Below are positions 32,849 to 40,756 of a stretch of 40,756 bases of DNA, piece after piece. The DNA comes from Lachnospiraceae bacterium (GTDB lineage Bacteria; Bacillota; Clostridia; Lachnospirales; Lachnospiraceae): positions 1 to 40,756 of the forward strand of contig JAJQGP010000097.1 of assembly GCA_021200475.1 (NCBI GenBank). The letters run 5' to 3'. The first letter of the stretch is position 1, and every line of letters starts with the position of its first letter. The position numbers and the translations under genes were made by a program. The notes under the pieces were generated by a model. That model did not search any database, had not been told where the DNA came from, and worked only from the letters and a program-made list of their open reading frames with translations.

Positions 32849-35363
32849 ATTCCGTTTCCTGGCGGATGCCGCAGCCTCCGTCCAGGAGGGTCAGGTGCGG
32901 GCTGTAGTAGGGATCCCCCTTTTCCAGAAAGGCTTTCCAGCGGTTTTGGAAACGATGGATCTCTTTTTGAAAGCGTTCCTGTTTTTCCGGTGTATCTTCA
33001 TATCCACGCGATTTGGATTCATAGTGATAGAGTTCTACATTGGGGTCCATCACGATCAGATACCCTTTTTCCCGGATACGCAGACAGAGATCGACATCAT
33101 TGAGCGCGACCACGAAATTCTCGTCGAAGCCATCGATGGATTCAAAGACAGAGCGCTTTACCATCATGCAGGCTGCGGTAACCGCGCTGATGTCCTGCAC
33201 CGCCTTCAGGCGGCCAAGATAGCCGGTATCTGCGCGGCTGCAGAAGGGATGAACATGCCCGGCAAAGCCGCCGATGCCGATCACTACCCCCGCATGCTGT
33301 ACCTGTCCGTCCGCGTAATAGAGCTTGGCTCCCACTGCGGCTGTATTTTCCCGCTGACAGAATCCAAGCATTTCCCGGATCCAGAAGGGAGAGATGACTT
33401 CCGTGTCGTTGTTGAGGAATACCAGATATTCTCCGTTCGCGTGGCGGACACCAAAATTGTTGATCGCGGAGTAATTAAAGCCTCCCTCCCAGGTCACGAC
33501 CCGGAAATTCGCATGCTCACACCTCATTCGTTCATAATACGCAAATGTTTCAGGCGCTTCACTGTTGTTCTCTACGATAAGAATTTCATAATTGCAATAA
33601 TCCGTTTTGGCGAAGATGGACTGTACACAGGCGTCCAGAAGCTCCAGGTGATCCTTATTCGGAATGACGATGGTAACCAGCGGCAGGCGGGACGGAGACG
33701 CCTCTTTTACCTTCAGCCGCATGCGGTACATGATAAAAATATCGGTATATTCCACCTCCGCCTCATAACCAAGCCGCGTGTAATGCTCCGTGAGCGCCAG
33801 CTTTCCGGCGTCTATGGCGTATTGCTTGCTGTCCTGGTTGCCGGCGGTGGAGCCGCTGTAGGCGCGCCAGTGGTAGAGAATCTTCGGAATATGGCCGACG
33901 CGATCAGTCTTTTCAATACAGCGCAGGAGAAAATCATGATCCTGTGCGCCGTCGCACTGCTTCCGCAGAAGTCCCACATCGAACGCCAGTGAGGTACGTA
34001 CCATAGTCAGATGGCAGATGTAGTTGATACTCCGCAGAAAGTCCGGGTTGAAGTCCGGCTTGAAGCGGGGGTTGCTAAAATGCTTTGAGCTCTCATCGGT
34101 CAGATCTTCATCCGTGTAGATCAGATCCAGCGCCGGATTTTCGTTCAGTTTTTTTACCAATTCATAGAGCGCGTTTGGCTCCAGCAGATCGTCATGGTCG
34201 GAAAAGACCAGAAATTCGCCTTTGGCCATGCGGATTGCCGCGTTTGTATTTTCGGAGATGCCGTCATTTCTCGCAAGGCACTGCAGGCGGATCCGCGGCT
34301 CATGACCGTAGTGTTTTTTGATCAGCGCGGCTGGTTCCGGCTGTGTGCTTCCATCCGCCAGGCAGACTTCAAAATGGGAATACGTCTGCGCAAGAATCGA
34401 ATCCAGCAGCTCCCGCAGATAGCGCTCTGGCGTATTGTAGAGCGGAATGACAATGCTAAGCAGAGGCGCGTAGGAAAAGGATTCTTTTCTCTGCCTGCGC
34501 AGCTCGGTGCGGCTGACATTGTGCTGCTTGCGCCAGTTCGCGTAAGGAATATCGGTGAGTGTGCTTGCGTTTCGCAGATGCGTAAGGAATCCTTTTGGAC
34601 CTTTGCGGCGAATCTCATCCCGGAGACGGCTCGGACTGAAGCGGGTGAGCAGAAGCAGGCACCGCCCCGCACTGGTTCCCATCCAGATGAGCCGCCCTCT
34701 GGGGAGACGGAGAGATTTGTCTGTATAGGGATTCTGCATCCGGATGAGCAGGGCAGAACCCTGAAAATCGTCCATAGGCATCGTGAACGAAAATCCCCAG
34801 GAACGATCCTGGTAAAAGTCCGGATTCAGGTGCAGCGCATCCACCAGGTCAGGGCGGAGGGACCTTTTTGGCTGGATGGGTAAGAGCGTTCCGTTTTCAT
34901 CCGTGATCTGAGGAAAGCATTCCCCGGTGATATCTACAATCCAGCCGCGGATGGTAATGACATTGTCAATACATCCGCAGACGTCCAGAAAGTACTGGAT
35001 AGAGGAATCAAAATAAGCTTTTTTCAGTTTTGCCGTACTTCGTGAGAAAATCATGCGGCTGGTATTGCCGGCATGCAGCTCAATCGTCAGCTTCTGGTGT
35101 GCTTCCATATAATGTTCGATGTCTGGCACGGTGATTTGAAAACCAAGCTCAGCCTGCAGCGGAGCATAGTCAGCATGAAGACTGACAACGTCCGGGCGAG
35201 GGAGAAGGACGCATTCGGCTTCGACTGACGTGCCGGTTTCATCAAGTACCTGAAAAACAGCAGATTCCCCAGGGTCTGTGACTTTCCATCCGCGCAGGAT
35301 AAATGTGCCGCCGGGTTTCCATCCGAAGGCCTCCTGATCTATTTTTATTTTCTTTATACTCAT
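32847..35363 (-). CDS. Two-module family-2 glycosyltransferase
   Basis: An 838-aa cytoplasmic enzyme. The first 250 residues form a beta-rich part of unknown role, with several repeated patterns of the FxWxxGGTFxLRGW kind. Two GT-A modules follow. Module 1 starts PLLSIVIPLYNTPERYLREL and has FSDHDDLLEPNALYEL and YTDEDLTDE. Module 2 starts PLVTIVIPNKDHLELLDACV and has VFLNNDTEVISPFW, then GFDENFVVALNDVDLCLRI. Such double GT2 proteins build rhamnan or other repeat-unit polysaccharides. Each module keeps its acidic metal motif, so both may be active. The start at 35363 matches GGGGAGAAAACC. It is the last gene of the rfbC-wzm-wzt transcript direction. Confidence 0.88.
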   Translation of the reverse strand: MSIKKIKIDQEAFGWKPGGTFILRGWKVTDPGESAVFQVLDETGTSVEAECVLLPRPDVVSLHADYAPLQAELGFQITVPDIEHYMEAHQKLTIELHAGNTSRMIFSRSTAKLKKAYFDSSIQYFLDVCGCIDNVITIRGWIVDITGECFPQITDENGTLLPIQPKRSLRPDLVDALHLNPDFYQDRSWGFSFTMPMDDFQGSALLIRMQNPYTDKSLRLPRGRLIWMGTSAGRCLLLLTRFSPSRLRDEIRRKGPKGFLTHLRNASTLTDIPYANWRKQHNVSRTELRRQRKESFSYAPLLSIVIPLYNTPERYLRELLDSILAQTYSHFEVCLADGSTQPEPAALIKKHYGHEPRIRLQCLARNDGISENTNAAIRMAKGEFLVFSDHDDLLEPNALYELVKKLNENPALDLIYTDEDLTDESSKHFSNPRFKPDFNPDFLRSINYICHLTMVRTSLAFDVGLLRKQCDGAQDHDFLLRCIEKTDRVGHIPKILYHWRAYSGSTAGNQDSKQYAIDAGKLALTEHYTRLGYEAEVEYTDIFIMYRMRLKVKEASPSRLPLVTIVIPNKDHLELLDACVQSIFAKTDYCNYEILIVENNSEAPETFAYYERMRCEHANFRVVTWEGGFNYSAINNFGVRHANGEYLVFLNNDTEVISPFWIREMLGFCQRENTAAVGAKLYYADGQVQHAGVVIGIGGFAGHVHPFCSRADTGYLGRLKAVQDISAVTAACMMVKRSVFESIDGFDENFVVALNDVDLCLRIREKGYLIVMDPNVELYHYESKSRGYEDTPEKQERFQKEIHRFQNRWKAFLEKGDPYYSPHLTLLDGGCGIRQETE

Positions 35364-35446
35364 GATTCCGGTTTTCTCCCCAATTTGATTCGGTTTATAG
35401 CCTGGCACGTTCCCGGTTTGTATACAGGAGGTGCAAGACGTATCAG

Positions 35447-36685
35447 TTATTTCGCAGCAGATCCTTCCTGCGGCTTCAGAACAGAGGTTACGGTATCTTT
35501 CCAGCGGATCAGACGCGAATTTTTCAGTTCCTGATATTCTCTGGCAAGCCGGCCGACCTCCTTCATGGGTGCCTGACCCGGCTGGAAGGCTTCAAGCTCC
35601 ACGAGGAAGCTTCTGGCGCCCTCCGGGATTTCGGTAAGAAAGATATTCGGGTCTTCCTCCGAAAAATAAATCCAGTCGCCATTTACGCCGCCTTCACGCA
35701 GACAAAAAGCAGCCCGTTCTGTCTGAGAGACAAAGCGAAATTCTCGCAGATGTACAATGGAAGCGTGGCTGCCTGGATCCATGCGCAGTGCTTTGACCCC
35801 GTTCGGAATGGGAATCTCCTGCCGCAGGTGCCAGCAGGGTTTCTCCTGCATGTGGTAAAGAACTGAGTTTTCCTCGCGAAAGCCGTCGCCGTAATCAAAA
35901 TAAACCTGTAAATCCTCTAAAGCAAGGTGCTCCTCCGCAGGAAAAGCTCCTTCGCTGATGGCGGGATAGAGATTGCGGATAGGGACATGCCCCTGAAGGA
36001 TGTACTTCTGAAAATGGGCTTCCATCGCCGCAAAAGCGGTTTTTTCCTCTTCGGTGATCCCCATCTGTCCCATAAAATCAAAGCGCCGGAATTCTTCCCC
36101 GCGGTTTGCATTGTCTGTAAAATGCAGGATGATCCGGTACAGGAGAAAATTCACCGGGATGGGAAATTCAAAGCTCCATTCATAGTCAATCGCGGTCCAG
36201 TGTCCGTTTGAGACCAGGATGTTTTCACAGAGCAGGTCGATGTCTGTACACGGTGCGCAATCGGTACCGGCTGGCAGTGAAACCTCTCCAAAGACCCGGC
36301 GGAATTCTTCACAGGGAGAAAAAGAAGCTCCCGTGTGGAGTGAACGGATGAAACGCAGACAGTCCAGAAAATCCCGGGCGCACGCATCCATGCCTTTGGT
36401 GTGCAGGGTGAACAGCAGCTGTTCTTCCAGGGATTCCCCTTCCAGGTATTCCAGCTCGACTCCGTCTGAGGTCGGTATACAGTGGTTCCAGGAAAGCCGC
36501 GTGCCGGCAGTCAGCTCGGAAAGGGTCTGATAATGGCGGTAAAGTGCCTCGATATGCGCCTTGCCCTCCGGATAAATCGCCCTCTTGCGGACACTGCGTC
36601 TGCCGTTCTCTTCCAGAATATCGGTGCGGATCGAGAAATCCCGGCTTCTTTCGTTGGAATATTTTGAATAGATGATGTCTTTCAT
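35447..36685 (-). CDS. Kinase-like (APH/WbdD-like fold) protein
   Basis: A 412-aa protein that I cannot name, but the middle carries kinase-like motifs: LEYLEGESLEEQL (hinge-like), CTDIDLLCENILVSNGHW (catalytic-loop pattern Asp-x4-Asn) and TAIDYEWSFEFPIP (metal-binding Asp-x-Glu in place of DFG). The N-terminal part has a candidate lysine (KRAIYPEGKAH). The last 150 residues are beta-rich, possibly sugar-binding (QEIPIPNGVKALRMDPGSH; EGARSFLVELEAF). It overlaps the upstream methyltransferase by ATGA and sits in a polysaccharide export operon. This suggests phosphorylation of a glycan end, as the WbdD kinase does; that is inference. Confidence 0.6.
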   Translation of the reverse strand: MKDIIYSKYSNERSRDFSIRTDILEENGRRSVRKRAIYPEGKAHIEALYRHYQTLSELTAGTRLSWNHCIPTSDGVELEYLEGESLEEQLLFTLHTKGMDACARDFLDCLRFIRSLHTGASFSPCEEFRRVFGEVSLPAGTDCAPCTDIDLLCENILVSNGHWTAIDYEWSFEFPIPVNFLLYRIILHFTDNANRGEEFRRFDFMGQMGITEEEKTAFAAMEAHFQKYILQGHVPIRNLYPAISEGAFPAEEHLALEDLQVYFDYGDGFREENSVLYHMQEKPCWHLRQEIPIPNGVKALRMDPGSHASIVHLREFRFVSQTERAAFCLREGGVNGDWIYFSEEDPNIFLTEIPEGARSFLVELEAFQPGQAPMKEVGRLAREYQELKNSRLIRWKDTVTSVLKPQEGSAAK

Positions 36686-37623
36686 GGCTGTTCCTCCTGT
36701 TCCAGGAAAACCAAAAAGGAATTGGAAAACTGCGGGAACAGTCCGTTTTCGATGAGACTGTCAAATACCTTTCCCTCATCAAACAGCAGAAGCCGCCGCC
36801 GGTCGTAATTGTTGAGGTTGTTTTTCAGGTCTCCTTTGCGTGGAAGATAGCGGTCGGAGTAGATGGAAAACGGGAATTTATAATCCGGATAAGGGTAGTA
36901 AAAAGTAGTTTTGAAGTCTCCGGCTTCACCAAAAAGCTTTTCCAGTTCCTGTTGCGAAATTGTGCGTACACCTGAGGCGGGGGTGCGGGAATAGCCTTCC
37001 AGCCCTTCAAAGAGCCTGCCGACGTGATCTTCCGTGCAGCCGGCCCAGTACTTAAGCCCCAGCCGGTTTTCGATCGCGATCAGAATCTTTCCGCCGGGCG
37101 CCAGATGACGCGCAATGGTGGTGAGCATATGGACAAAAGGGTTTTCTGCCTTTGTATAGAGCGCAGCGTATTCGAAAACACCGATCAGGGTGATGTAGTC
37201 GTATTTTTCTGTGAGCCGTTTTTCGACATCCTCAAACGCGCCCAGCAGGATGGTGATATTGTCATAATCGCGGTGCCGCCAGGCATTGACGAGGCTGCGC
37301 TGCCGGGAAAGGTCGATACAGGTGACACTCCCGGCCTTTGCCGCGAGCGCACCGGTGACGGCTCCGCAGCCGGCGCCGATCTCGAGAACCTTATCTTCTT
37401 TGCGGATGGGCACCCAGGAGAGAAGGTTGTGGCGGATGTGGGAAAAATGATACATCACAGGCCAGCTTTTTTTCTCTGCGATTACCGCATTATAGTCTGC
37501 TTCATTCTTACAGCTTTTCGCTATCTCAAGGAGCTCCTGTTCTATGGAACCGTCGCTGTAGCGGTCTTCGCCGGAGTAGCAGGTGTCGTCTAGAATCACG
37601 CTGCCAATTTTTTCCTGCATCAT
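36682..37623 (-). CDS. Class I SAM-dependent methyltransferase
   Basis: A 313-aa Rossmann methyltransferase: motif I VLEIGAGCGAVTGALAAKAG, the acidic end of strand 2 CIDLS, then GAFEDVEKRL, DYITLIGVFEYAALY and HLAPGGKILIAIENRLGLKY. The C-terminal third has a YRTIS-like RTISQQELEKLF and aromatic segments (TTFYYPYPDYKFP). The start at 37623 follows GGAGGAATAGAC. It is coupled to the kinase-like gene by a 4-base overlap and follows wzt after 44 bases. A role in capping or decorating the exported polysaccharide is likely from context; the substrate cannot be read from sequence. Confidence 0.85.
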   Translation of the reverse strand: MMQEKIGSVILDDTCYSGEDRYSDGSIEQELLEIAKSCKNEADYNAVIAEKKSWPVMYHFSHIRHNLLSWVPIRKEDKVLEIGAGCGAVTGALAAKAGSVTCIDLSRQRSLVNAWRHRDYDNITILLGAFEDVEKRLTEKYDYITLIGVFEYAALYTKAENPFVHMLTTIARHLAPGGKILIAIENRLGLKYWAGCTEDHVGRLFEGLEGYSRTPASGVRTISQQELEKLFGEAGDFKTTFYYPYPDYKFPFSIYSDRYLPRKGDLKNNLNNYDRRRLLLFDEGKVFDSLIENGLFPQFSNSFLVFLEQEEQP

Positions 37624-37667
37624 GTCTATTCCTCCGAAGTGCATATTTTTGTGAAGGTACGGAGCAG

Positions 37668-38921
37668 TTACGAGGTCGTAACCGTCACTTCCGAATTCAT
37701 ATCATAAAAGCCAACGGTATCCTTTACCGATATGACGGTCAGATTGCAGGCATCGTAGAGCCGGTGGAAAACATGAAATTCCCCTTCCATATAGCCGGTA
37801 CAGCCGAAGGAGATCAGATAATTTCCGCCCTGCAGGTTCATTTCCTGGGTAAAATCCACTTCCGCGATGCTTCCGGCTTTTGCGGGAAGCGCGACCTTTT
37901 CGTACATGGTATTGGTACCGGTGATTTCCGTTCCCTTCATGTCCTTGATCGTAAAAGCGGCGACCGGTTCCTGTAAATCCTCATGGAAACGAATCCGCAT
38001 TTTAATCGTACAGAGCTTACCTTTTTCAACGGTATTCGTCAGCATCCCGCGACCGTCTGTCACGGCAAAATCAATGATCTCTGCCTGTTTTTCCCCGTAT
38101 TCCAGCAGGTGTGGATTGACTTCTATCGCCTGTTTCCAGGCTCCGGCACCCTCTGGGGCCGTTCCCCTGGGCGGTTCTCCTTCCTGGTGAACCAGGAGCC
38201 GTTTATACAGATCGACCATGGCTTTCGGCCGGCCCTCATCCAGCTTGGTGCCCTGGTTCAGCACGATCACGCGGTCACAGTATTTGCTGATGCTGCTCAG
38301 ATCATGGCTGACAAAGAGAATGGTTTTCCCCTGTTTTTTGAATTCTTCGAATTTGTGGTAGCATTTGGCCTGGAAAAACACATCGCCGACCGAGAGCGCC
38401 TCGTCGACGATCAGGATTTCCGGGTCGATGTTGATAGCGACCGCAAACGCCAGACGCACGAACATTCCGCTGGAATAGGTCTTTACCGGCTGGTTCACAA
38501 AGTCGCCGATGTCTGCGAAACGCAGGATCTCGGGGAGACGCTGTTCGATTTCTTCATCCGTAAAGCCGAGCATGGAGCCGTTCAGGTAGACATTCTCAAT
38601 ACCGGTGTATTCCATATTAAACCCGGCGCCCAGCTCCAGAAGTGCGGAGATGCGTCCGTTCACTGTGACGGAACCCTCCGTCGGGGTGAGGACGCCGGTG
38701 ATGATTTTGAGAATCGTGGATTTCCCGGAGCCATTGACACCGATAATTCCGACTGTTTCGCCTTCCTGCACGGTGAAACTCACCTGATCCAGCGCACGGT
38801 GTTCCCGGTAGCGTTTTTTTCGGGTCAGTCCCAGGCCTTCCCTCAGTCGGTCAGAGGGTTTGTTGTAGAGTTTGTAGACCTTGCTGACCTGATCCACGCG
38901 GATCGCAAATTTGTTATCCAA
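37668..38921 (-). CDS. wzt: Polysaccharide ABC exporter ATPase (Wzt/TagH type) with C-terminal extension
   Basis: Drives export of a lipid-linked polysaccharide with the Wzm permease. The 417-aa protein has the ABC domain at 1-250: Walker A GVNGSGKST (61-69), LLELGAGFNMEYTGIENVYL (typical of Wzt/TagH), signature YSSGMFVRLAFA, Walker B EILIVDEALSVGD and the switch VSHDLSS. Residues about 270-417 are a beta-sandwich extension (VTDGRGMLTNTVEKGKLCTI; MKGTEITGTNTMYEK) like the Wzt C-terminal domain that reads the capped end of the glycan in the O9a system. That makes a terminator-dependent exporter plausible. Confidence 0.92.
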   Translation of the reverse strand: MDNKFAIRVDQVSKVYKLYNKPSDRLREGLGLTRKKRYREHRALDQVSFTVQEGETVGIIGVNGSGKSTILKIITGVLTPTEGSVTVNGRISALLELGAGFNMEYTGIENVYLNGSMLGFTDEEIEQRLPEILRFADIGDFVNQPVKTYSSGMFVRLAFAVAINIDPEILIVDEALSVGDVFFQAKCYHKFEEFKKQGKTILFVSHDLSSISKYCDRVIVLNQGTKLDEGRPKAMVDLYKRLLVHQEGEPPRGTAPEGAGAWKQAIEVNPHLLEYGEKQAEIIDFAVTDGRGMLTNTVEKGKLCTIKMRIRFHEDLQEPVAAFTIKDMKGTEITGTNTMYEKVALPAKAGSIAEVDFTQEMNLQGGNYLISFGCTGYMEGEFHVFHRLYDACNLTVISVKDTVGFYDMNSEVTVTTS

Positions 38922-39070
38922 TTGAATTTACCTGCCTCTCTTTATTCCCGCGAAGCGATGAACCTGGCAGACACGCCTGCGGGGAATATCTGGTGCCTGG
39001 AATTGATCAGAGTGTTACAGGTCACACCCTGCCCCACAGCTCGTGCGTGGGCGGGTTATGGCCAGTGAAA

Positions 39071-39895
39071 TCAGAGTACGTCCGCAAAATGTCCCTTCAG
39101 GCGGTTGAACACCCAGCTGCCGATCGCAAAGCCTGCGGCAAGAAATACCCAGAAATAGAGCGTCCAGAGCGGGTCTTCAAAAAACCAGCGCTGACTGATC
39201 AGGGCGTTCCGGTAGCCATGAACGATATAATAGACTGGGTTCAGTCTTAAAACGGTAAGAGCAGCCGGTCCCCAGGAATAGGAGTTGAGCATGCTCTCTT
39301 CCCACATGATCGGAGTCAGCCAGACGCCGACCTGCAGCAGGATGGAGACAATCTGCGAGAGATCCCGAAAGAAGATTACCACGGAGCTGGTGATATACGC
39401 GAATGCCAGGATCAGAAGAAACAGGCAGAACGCGTAGTAGATCAGCTCCAGATAATAGACCGAAGGAAAACGGCCGTAGCATCCAAATAAAATAATCACG
39501 AAAAGGATGAAAAAACAGTGAACCACGGTGGCGGAAAGCAGCTTGACCATCGGCAGGATGTCGATGTCGAAGACCACTTTTTTCACCAGGTAGCTGTATT
39601 CCAGGAAGGAGTTGGTTGCATTTGTGAGTCCTTCCTGAAAGAAAAGCCAGGGGATGATTCCTGCCACCAGATAAAGCACAAACGGCGTCCCACCTTCCGC
39701 AGAGCTTCCCCCGCGCATGGCCACGCCAAACACAAAATAATAGACCAGAATCGTTACGATGGGCTGAATGAAGGCCCAGACGGTACCAAAATAAGACCCC
39801 GCGAATCGGTTCCGGAGGTCATTTTTGGCCATTTTTTTCAGTAAGCGTCTGTTTTTATACAGGTCCTTTGGCAGCTTAAAACGTTCTTTCTTCAT
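39071..39895 (-). CDS. wzm: Polysaccharide ABC exporter permease (Wzm/TagG type)
   Basis: The 274-aa inner-membrane partner of Wzt. It begins with an amphipathic basic start (RFKLPKDLYKNRRLLKKMAK), then NRFAGSYFGTVWAFIQPIVT and the family segment GGTPFVLYLVAGIIPWLFFQEGL. About six hydrophobic helices follow (PMVKLLSATVVHCFFILFVI, FCLFLLILAFAYITSSVVIF), with RDLSQIVSILLQVGVWLTPI and ALTVLRLNPVYYIVHGYR, all characteristic of ABC-2-type glycan exporters. The gap to wzt (149 bases) contains a GC-rich imperfect hairpin but no clear promoter. Confidence 0.93.
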   Translation of the reverse strand: MKKERFKLPKDLYKNRRLLKKMAKNDLRNRFAGSYFGTVWAFIQPIVTILVYYFVFGVAMRGGSSAEGGTPFVLYLVAGIIPWLFFQEGLTNATNSFLEYSYLVKKVVFDIDILPMVKLLSATVVHCFFILFVIILFGCYGRFPSVYYLELIYYAFCLFLLILAFAYITSSVVIFFRDLSQIVSILLQVGVWLTPIMWEESMLNSYSWGPAALTVLRLNPVYYIVHGYRNALISQRWFFEDPLWTLYFWVFLAAGFAIGSWVFNRLKGHFADVL

Positions 39896-39952
39896 ATTAT
39901 AAATACATTATCCTCTTTGGAGTCATAAAGCGGCGCGGATGAATCGATGTGC

Positions 39953-40540
39953 TCAGGACAAAGCCGGTGTGACACAATCGGAGGCGCGCTTCGCGGTATA
40001 TTCAGAGAAAGACCCCCATTTTTGATCTTTTTCAGAGAGAATCAGTTCCATGCCATCCGGAATGGGCCAGTCCACACCGATCTCAGGATCATTCCAGGCA
40101 ATACCGCCTTCGTCATTGGGATGATAAAAGTCCGTGCACTTGTAGGCAAACTCTGCCTGATCAGAAAGGACGATAAATCCATGCGCGAAATTCTTCGGAA
40201 TAAAAAACTGTTTTTTGTTTTCTGCGGAAAGCAGGACGCCAAACCACTTGCCGTAGGTCGCGGATCCCGGCCGGAGATCGACCGCCACATCAAATACTTC
40301 GCCAGCCACGACGCGCACCAGCTTGTCCTGCGGGTGGTTGATCTGAAAATGCAGACCGCGGAGTACCCCTTTCCGGGAGGAGGACTGGTTGTCCTGCACA
40401 AAGCTCATATCGATCCCCGCCGCCGCGAAGTCGTTGTAATGATAGGTTTCCATAAAATAGCCGCGGGCATCCCCGAAAACAGTCGGGGTAATGACCTTCA
40501 GGCCTTCGATTTCACAGGTTTCTACTGTTATTTTTCCCAT
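39953..40540 (-). CDS. rfbC: dTDP-4-dehydrorhamnose 3,5-epimerase
   Basis: Third enzyme of dTDP-L-rhamnose synthesis; epimerises the 4-keto sugar at C3 and C5. The 195-aa cupin protein has FGDARGYFMETY, FVQDNQSSSRKGVLRGLHFQ with the catalytic His 64, KLVRVVAGEVFDVAVDLRPG, FFIPKNFAHGFIVLSD, FAYKCTDFYHP and GIAWNDPEIGVDWP. Length is normal. It is the first gene of the - strand exporter group, with a promoter at 40614-40642 and ribosome-binding site CAGGAGATATAAA. Its leader contains a solo end of the palindromic element. The presence of rfbB and rfbC implies rhamnose in the surface polymer. Confidence 0.96.
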   Translation of the reverse strand: MGKITVETCEIEGLKVITPTVFGDARGYFMETYHYNDFAAAGIDMSFVQDNQSSSRKGVLRGLHFQINHPQDKLVRVVAGEVFDVAVDLRPGSATYGKWFGVLLSAENKKQFFIPKNFAHGFIVLSDQAEFAYKCTDFYHPNDEGGIAWNDPEIGVDWPIPDGMELILSEKDQKWGSFSEYTAKRASDCVTPALS

Positions 40541-40572
40541 TTTATATCTCCTGGTTTTTGATAGTATTGCAG

Positions 40573-40592
40573 TAACAGTTCAGAACAGCATC
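40573..40592 (+). repeat. Solo 20-base end of the palindromic element (F)
   Basis: TAACAGTTCAGAACAGCATC is identical to the first 20 bases of copies B and E but is followed by unrelated sequence. It lies inside the predicted 5' leader of rfbC, between the promoter at 40614-40642 and the start codon. Confidence 0.7.
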
Positions 40593-40613
40593 CGCCGCTG
40601 TCACACTTCCCTG

Positions 40614-40642
40614 ATTCTACCATAGTCGCAAAAATCTAACAA
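40614..40642 (-). promoter_or_regulatory. Promoter of rfbC and the exporter genes
   Basis: On the - strand, TTGTTA and TAGAAT are exactly 17 bases apart. The start point would be about 65 bases before the rfbC start codon and upstream of the solo element end at 40573-40592. Confidence 0.6.
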
Positions 40643-40670
40643 GAGGAAATCAAAGAAAGTCTTTTACTTG

Positions 40671-40699
40671 TTTACAGCTTTTGGCGGATATGCTAAAAT
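40671..40699 (+). promoter_or_regulatory. Promoter directly before element copy E
   Basis: TTTACA (40671-40676) and TAAAAT (40694-40699) are 17 bases apart, a good sigma-A promoter. The predicted start of transcription falls at the first bases of copy E, five bases after the -10 box. Confidence 0.65.
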
Positions 40700-40703
40700 G
40701 TGG

Positions 40704-40756
40704 TAACAGTTCAGAACAGCATCGAAATGAAAAGACAGACTGTGCAGGTTTACCTG
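40704..40756 (+). repeat. Palindromic interspersed element, copy E (cut by window end)
   Basis: These 53 bases are identical to the first 53 of copy B (25846-25898), from TAACAGTTCAGAACAGC through GCAGGTTTACCTG, and run off the window end. The copy is in + orientation and directly downstream of the promoter at 40671-40699. Confidence 0.85.

Noticed and set aside
32895-33992. A 365-codon + strand open frame, and another at 37983-39068
   Set aside because: Antisense shadows of the glycosyltransferase and of wzt; no motifs and no plausible start sites.

Overview
The window looks like the chromosome of a Gram-positive gut Clostridium relative, most likely a member of the Lachnospiraceae. The evidence is the gene order priA-def-fmt-(zinc peptidase)-rsmB-rlmN-prpC-prkC-rsgA-rpe, a DUF4364 protein, purine-rich Shine-Dalgarno sites before nearly every gene, and a MurE with the meso-DAP-type DNPR motif. 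Species cannot be set from the sequence alone. No rRNA, tRNA, transposase or phage gene was seen.

Layout. (1) 1-5309: type I-C CRISPR-Cas operon on the + strand: end of cas5c, cas8c (with a separately startable cas11c at its 3' end), cas7c, cas4, cas1, cas2. cas3 and the start of cas5c lie outside the window. cas5c and cas8c each carry a frameshift at an A7 tract, and each is repaired by one extra A; cas7, cas4, cas1 and cas2 are intact. (2) 5310-7446: leader and a 30-repeat/29-spacer array, decayed at its far end. (3) 7530-8197: a HicAB toxin-antitoxin pair facing the array. (4) 8297-12038: a two-domain flavodoxin-like protein, a CobW-type GTPase with a 42-bp coding minisatellite, a small unknown protein and two XRE regulators. 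(5) 12571-26794: housekeeping block for peptidoglycan (murE), replication restart (priA), protein N-terminus formylation/deformylation (fmt, def), rRNA methylation (rsmB, and rlmN interrupted by an in-frame TGA), the PrpC/PrkC phosphatase-kinase pair, ribosome assembly (rsgA) and rpe. (6) 26949-28621: a flavodiiron protein and DUF4364 on the - strand. (7) 29254-40540: a cell-surface polysaccharide region: an anchored acidic protein, an anchored polysaccharide deacetylase-like protein, rfbB and rfbC (dTDP-rhamnose), a two-module glycosyltransferase, a kinase-like protein, a methyltransferase, and the Wzt/Wzm ABC exporter.

Three things stand out. First, the intergenic spaces from murE onward carry a family of modular palindromic elements with ends like TAACAGTTCAGAACAGC. 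Their stems covary between copies, and three copies begin 5-6 nt after a TAAAAT hexamer; I do not recognise the family, and it looks like a structured RNA or a miniature mobile element. Second, one stray 32-bp type I-C repeat, closer to the common I-C consensus than the repeats of the local array, sits directly before the rfbB ribosome-binding site. Third, the adjacent methyltransferase and kinase-like genes beside a Wzt with a C-terminal sugar-binding-type extension resemble a split version of the WbdD polysaccharide chain-terminator system known from Gram-negative O-antigens.
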